Positions 60,238-64,000 of a stretch of DNA of 64,000 nt are shown in pieces. Under the pieces are notes generated by a model that did not search any database, was not told the DNA's origin, and saw only the letters and a list, made by a program, of their open reading frames with translations. The stretch's first letter is position 1. Each line of letters opens with the position of its first letter. The stretch lies in the NCBI GenBank assembly GCA_003024785.1, contig PUQB01000944.1, positions 1-64,000 on the forward strand, in the 5' to 3' direction. Source of the DNA: Selaginella tamariscina. Lineage: Eukaryota; Streptophyta; Lycopodiopsida; Selaginellales; Selaginellaceae. Position numbers and translations under genes: made by a program.

Positions 60238-60910
60238 TAAGGTCCGCACAAATGGTGCCCCAATTCTTTTTTGTATATTGCATATAAATTTGATAATGAT
60301 TAGTTAAATAGTTAAATCTATTTAAGTCAATTCATTTTATAACAATTAACTTATTTAAGTTAAATTTTAAAAAAGTATATTAAATTTAAGTTATTTAATT
60401 TAAACTGTTAAAGAGTGGGTTTTGAAGAGGATTACAAGAATTACACTTTGATCCATGGGAAAACAATGGTCAGCACACATGTTTAAGTTGAACCATTTAA
60501 GACCGTTTAAGTGCAACAGGAACTATTCTATATATAGAATATATATAATTGATTTCTATTCAAAGTATTTCTTAACACTCCATGGTAAAGTTAAATAAAA
60601 GTTCAAACACGAATTAAATGCTTTAACATAATGCGATCTTATCATTTTTATAGCTGTATTTACAGATATTATACAATGCTGTGTGTTTGCCTATGAGTTA
60701 TATACCAATTCTACGGAACATTGGAGTTATTTTAACTTGTAAATGCATAATTATAACCTAGACTACAACGTAGTCTCTCAGCAACAAGGAGAGCCAGCTC
60801 CAGTGGCTCACTCTGGGGTCACAGAGCGTGTGATATCTTGAACTTAAATCCTCTACTGTTACTATCTTGGATCCACCAATGCACTCTAAATTCATTCATG
60901 AGTGACACTT
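60238..60910. other. AT-rich spacer
   Basis: No gene is seen. This is the 3' flank of the minus-strand gene at 60911-61926 and presumably holds its 3' UTR. Confidence 0.6.
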
Positions 60911-61926
60911 CTAAACAGACATCTTGACTCGTGTCGGAACAGACCGAGCCGAACATGAAGCGGCATCCGAGGGCAAATTTGAGGCGAGACCTTGCAGGAA
61001 ATCTTGCAGCCGGTCCATCGACATGGTCTCGACAGCAAGGATCAAATCATCCTCCAAGTAGAAAGCAACGGCCCCAGCCTTCAAGTCGGTGAAGACCTGA
61101 AGATACGGCAGCGATGATGTAGTGGCCCACATATAGAACTCCATCTCACACCTGTCCAAGCCAAGCTGGGTCATGTCGCTCACAAGATCAATACCCAGAA
61201 CAGCATCACTACCGTAAGCCAGAACAGCTGTGCTTTTGCTCCTCACTTTCACCTTCAAGTTGATGGTGTTAATTGGAAACACTTTTCCTGTCCAGCTATC
61301 TCCTCCTGTTGCAGCCAGCGGTACGACTCGGATATGCAGGGTAAAAGGAGCGTTTCTGGCACTGTGGGGAAGACGTGACGATCGATGTATGTATCTTCTT
61401 CTTCAGGATAAAGTTCGTCACAAAAGATTTCCACCATACGCTTGTCTCTGGCAATGCAATAAGCATCGACTTGAAGACACTCCTCACAGACGACGATGAA
61501 CCTGTGGCAAATAACTGATTCTACATCCACAACACCCCTGCACGGTGAGAGATTTAAGAGCCACGATGGACCAGAACCTGTTAAGGTGGGTCCGTCCAAA
61601 ACCGCCGAATTCTGTTGCGTCCTACCGTCGGGGAAAGGAATGCCGCCGTAAAGAAGTGATACTTCCTCAGCAATCTCGTCCCAAGTTGGGCGTGACAAAC
61701 CTGTTCTGTAGTCAAATGAAATCGAATGAAATCGCACGAAATCGTCGTCGTCGTCGTCGTCTTCCTCCTCTTCCCTGAGCAGAACACGGACTGACAACCT
61801 CCCTGGATCGACGTTGAAGCAGCGACCCATAGCAAGAAGATCCAGCTTGCCATCGTACAAAGGAAGCCGCGCGGCAAGGGCAGTGTCACCGAACATTCTC
61901 ATCCACCGTATGTCATCTAACGCCAT
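60911..61926 (-). CDS. Unrecognised protein of about 338 residues
   Basis: An apparently single-exon gene on the minus strand begins MALDDIRWMRMFGDTALAAR at 61926. This ATG is preferred over the upstream one at 61983 because it follows a CCCTAA-rich leader. The N-terminal third contains an acidic run (EEEEDDDDDDD) encoded by a GTC/GAC microsatellite at about 61742-61775. A middle region has several cysteines (CHRFIVVCEECLQVDAYC). The C-terminal part (NLKVKVRSKSTAVLAYGSDA, EMEFYMWATTSSLPYLQVF) looks like mixed alpha/beta. The frame changes once near 61270, within EEIAGQEK / FPINTINLKV, which may be an assembly indel. I see no signal peptide or membrane helix and do not recognise the family. 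Confidence 0.6.
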
Positions 61927-61990
61927 AGCCACAGAAACCCTAAACCCACAAAACCCTCCAAAAACCCTAATTAGGTCAAACAAGGTGGTA
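61927..61990 (-). promoter_or_regulatory. Telo-box leader of the 61-kb gene
   Basis: Three or four AAACCCTA/AACCCT motifs are packed in about 50 bases just before the start codon. Telo-boxes near the start of transcription are common in plant housekeeping and growth-related genes. Confidence 0.5.
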
Positions 61991-63391
61991 GGTTAGAAAA
62001 AATTATTTAAATAATCTGGCGATTCAACTAGAACTGTAGAAGGTGTACTGTTTTATGTTTAGCTTTTATTAAATACAAATTCTTTCACAAGAACTGTGGA
62101 GTACTGTAAATGCAAACGAAGCTTTTCTAAGATTTAAATATCATAAACATTATAAAGAAAAATATATGTACAACTTAATAATTTAAGCTAATATTTATTA
62201 GACAAAGAAAATATTTCCTCCGATTGGGTAGTGGTGAGACAAGGTATATAAGTGTGTATACTTACATATACAGATATTTATAGTCCAATATATTTCAAGT
62301 ATAAAAGAATGTTTGCACTGGAGCTGTATATATATACACACACGTATATATTTAGACATGTATATGTATCTGAATAGTCTCTGTTAGATATATATGAAAT
62401 TTATTAATTACGTCAAACTATTTATTCATGTCATAAACTAGTCTCTTATATGGTGGTTATTAGAAGTTATGGTTTGAGAAAAAACAGAATGCAAGAGGGG
62501 GTTTTTGCATAATTTTGACGCGTAGTTTGGAAATGTTTATTAAAAGTTTTTATGACAATTATCCATTTTAACAAACTAAAAATTCTTAAAACAACATTAT
62601 TTTCATTATATAATATAGTACATTTAATCAATTTATTTTAGTTTAAATAAAACTCGATCTTTATATTGAAGTGTCAAACTTTAATGTTATGCAACTTGTT
62701 TAAACACACTTGTTGGAATGAAAGTTTCACATTTTCACACGTATTTTGGTATGCACACACACTTATATGTTATAAATATCACTATTTATATATCAAATTA
62801 TTATTACTATTCTCATTTATATTATTAAAACAATTTATGTACATATAACATATTTGAAACACATATGTACGATGGACTTTAATGTTATATAAACTGTATA
62901 TATTATCTACACATAACTGTATATATTGTATACATATATAGCTTATATATGTTAAGAACGAAGATATGGATTAGTTAAGGATAAATGTAATGAAATTATT
63001 AAAAATATATTACACACATTTAAAAATCTAAATTTTTTCACTAAAAAATGTTCTTTTATATGTAGTATGTTAAATTAATGTTCATTTATCCATGTGTGTG
63101 CACAATCTATTAAAATCATAATTAAAAAAAAATACAAAAGCATAATTTAAAAAGATTACCACTACAGCTTTGTCAAAAAGTTAAATAAAAATCGTACTAA
63201 GTTTGATTCCAGAATCAATTATTAAAATATATAAATTTTAAAAGGCCTTTACAAAAATTTCTTAGAGAATTTATTTTTAGAGAAAAGATGGTTTGTTATG
63301 TACATGTTAAACACACAAATACACACATACATATATAAACACATGTGCATCAATGCATGTGTGCATATTAAATAAAGTGACTTATTTAGTT
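61991..63391. other. AT-rich gene-free region
   Basis: No gene, RNA or element is recognised. There are scattered TA and AC tracts. Confidence 0.6.
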
Positions 63392-64000
63392 TGAGAGAGG
63401 TGTGAATACTAAATACGATTGATTAGGTCTGACTGATACAGGGTATTTATACTAAGTGTCTGTGCTAGGATTAGCACTCTTGGTACCAAGTAAATCATGG
63501 TGCCCAGATTAGCCAGCCCCCAGATTAGCCAATGCCCATATTAGTGTGTATGACTCCTAATGCCACTTGGCACCATCATGGCAGAGTATACGTGGCGTAT
63601 ATACATAGTATATACCATGGAACCTTACATCATCCCCTCTCAAGACATGGCTTCTACCTATCAAGGTGGTTCCTCCTCCTTGGACGAGTGTCCGTTGGTG
63701 GAATGGTAGTAGCTGACACACATGAGCAACATGTTGTGACTCCCGAACCCCATCACACCGCTTCAAACGATACACTTGTGTTCCCAACTGTTCTTCAACA
63801 CTCCAAGGCCCGACCCATCGCGGTTGAAGCCCTGCTGCGTGTGTTTGATCCCCTAACCTTGGAAACTTGACGAGAACTAAATCTTCCACTTGGTATTGAG
63901 GTGGCATTCGATGTCGTTGATTTAAGTCCGACGCTGATACTCTTGTGCACGAGCTAACTGTTCTCCACCTTGAGCATACAACAAAGGAAGGACTTGGTTC
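63392..64000 (-). mobile_element. Ty3/gypsy element E, 3' end only, same family as D
   Basis: On the minus strand the 3' LTR occupies 63392-63629 (about 238 bp, TGTAAGGTTCCATGG start). It is preceded by a GAGAGGGGATGA purine tract and by the chromo-like C-terminal end of integrase at about 63630-63910 (YQVEDLVLVKFPRLG, RWVGPWSVEEQLG). The body continues beyond the window, so completeness cannot be judged. It faces element D tail to tail across the 61-kb gene. Confidence 0.85.

Overview
This is nuclear DNA of a green plant or streptophyte alga. The evidence is GT-AG introns, a condensin SMC2 gene with plant-like residues and 27 exons, a plant-type tRNA-Gln, telo-box promoters, TTTAGGG-like repeats and plant-type Ty3/gypsy, Copia and Mutator-like elements. 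The DNA is very AT-rich and full of TA/TG/AC microsatellites. I cannot name the species. A moss-like or charophyte-like genome fits, but that is inference.

Layout. 1-4.3 kb holds two arrays of the palindrome GGCGGGATTAATCCCGCC with microsatellites and minisatellites between them. 4.45-7.5 kb is an interrupted gene of the DUF7869 type. 8.2-16.6 kb holds two Ty3/gypsy fossils on the minus strand, one truncated and one with both LTRs. 16.9-40.4 kb is built of four diverged copies of a unit carrying a small minus-strand gene (about 81 codons, membrane-type protein) plus kilobases of AT-rich DNA. One copy of the gene is intact. A gypsy element with inverted LTRs (18.2-22.4 kb) and an 8.26-kb Mutator-like DNA transposon (25.6-33.9 kb) sit inside these units. 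40.9-52.6 kb is SMC2 on the plus strand, with a tRNA-Gln gene antisense inside one intron. 55.6-60.2 kb is an old gypsy element. 60.9-61.9 kb is an unrecognised minus-strand gene. From 63.4 kb a further gypsy element of the same family runs out of the window.

Most notable system. The 8.26-kb transposon is bounded by a perfect 9-bp target duplication. It carries two divergent genes: a MULE-type transposase with a SWIM zinc finger, and a gene joining a ParB-like domain to an N6/N4-type DNA methyltransferase signature. The leader of the methyltransferase gene is a tandem array of five 71-nt exon-like cassettes. Each has its own splice acceptor and donor and a GTCGGC/GCCGAC hairpin, and most carry a nine-codon upstream ORF. 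The ends carry heat-shock-element-like GAATATTC arrays.

Data quality. SMC2 and the other non-viral genes carry scattered 1-2 base frame slips while splice sites and catalytic motifs stay intact. This looks more like uncorrected assembly indels than decay, so 'broken' calls on these genes are provisional.
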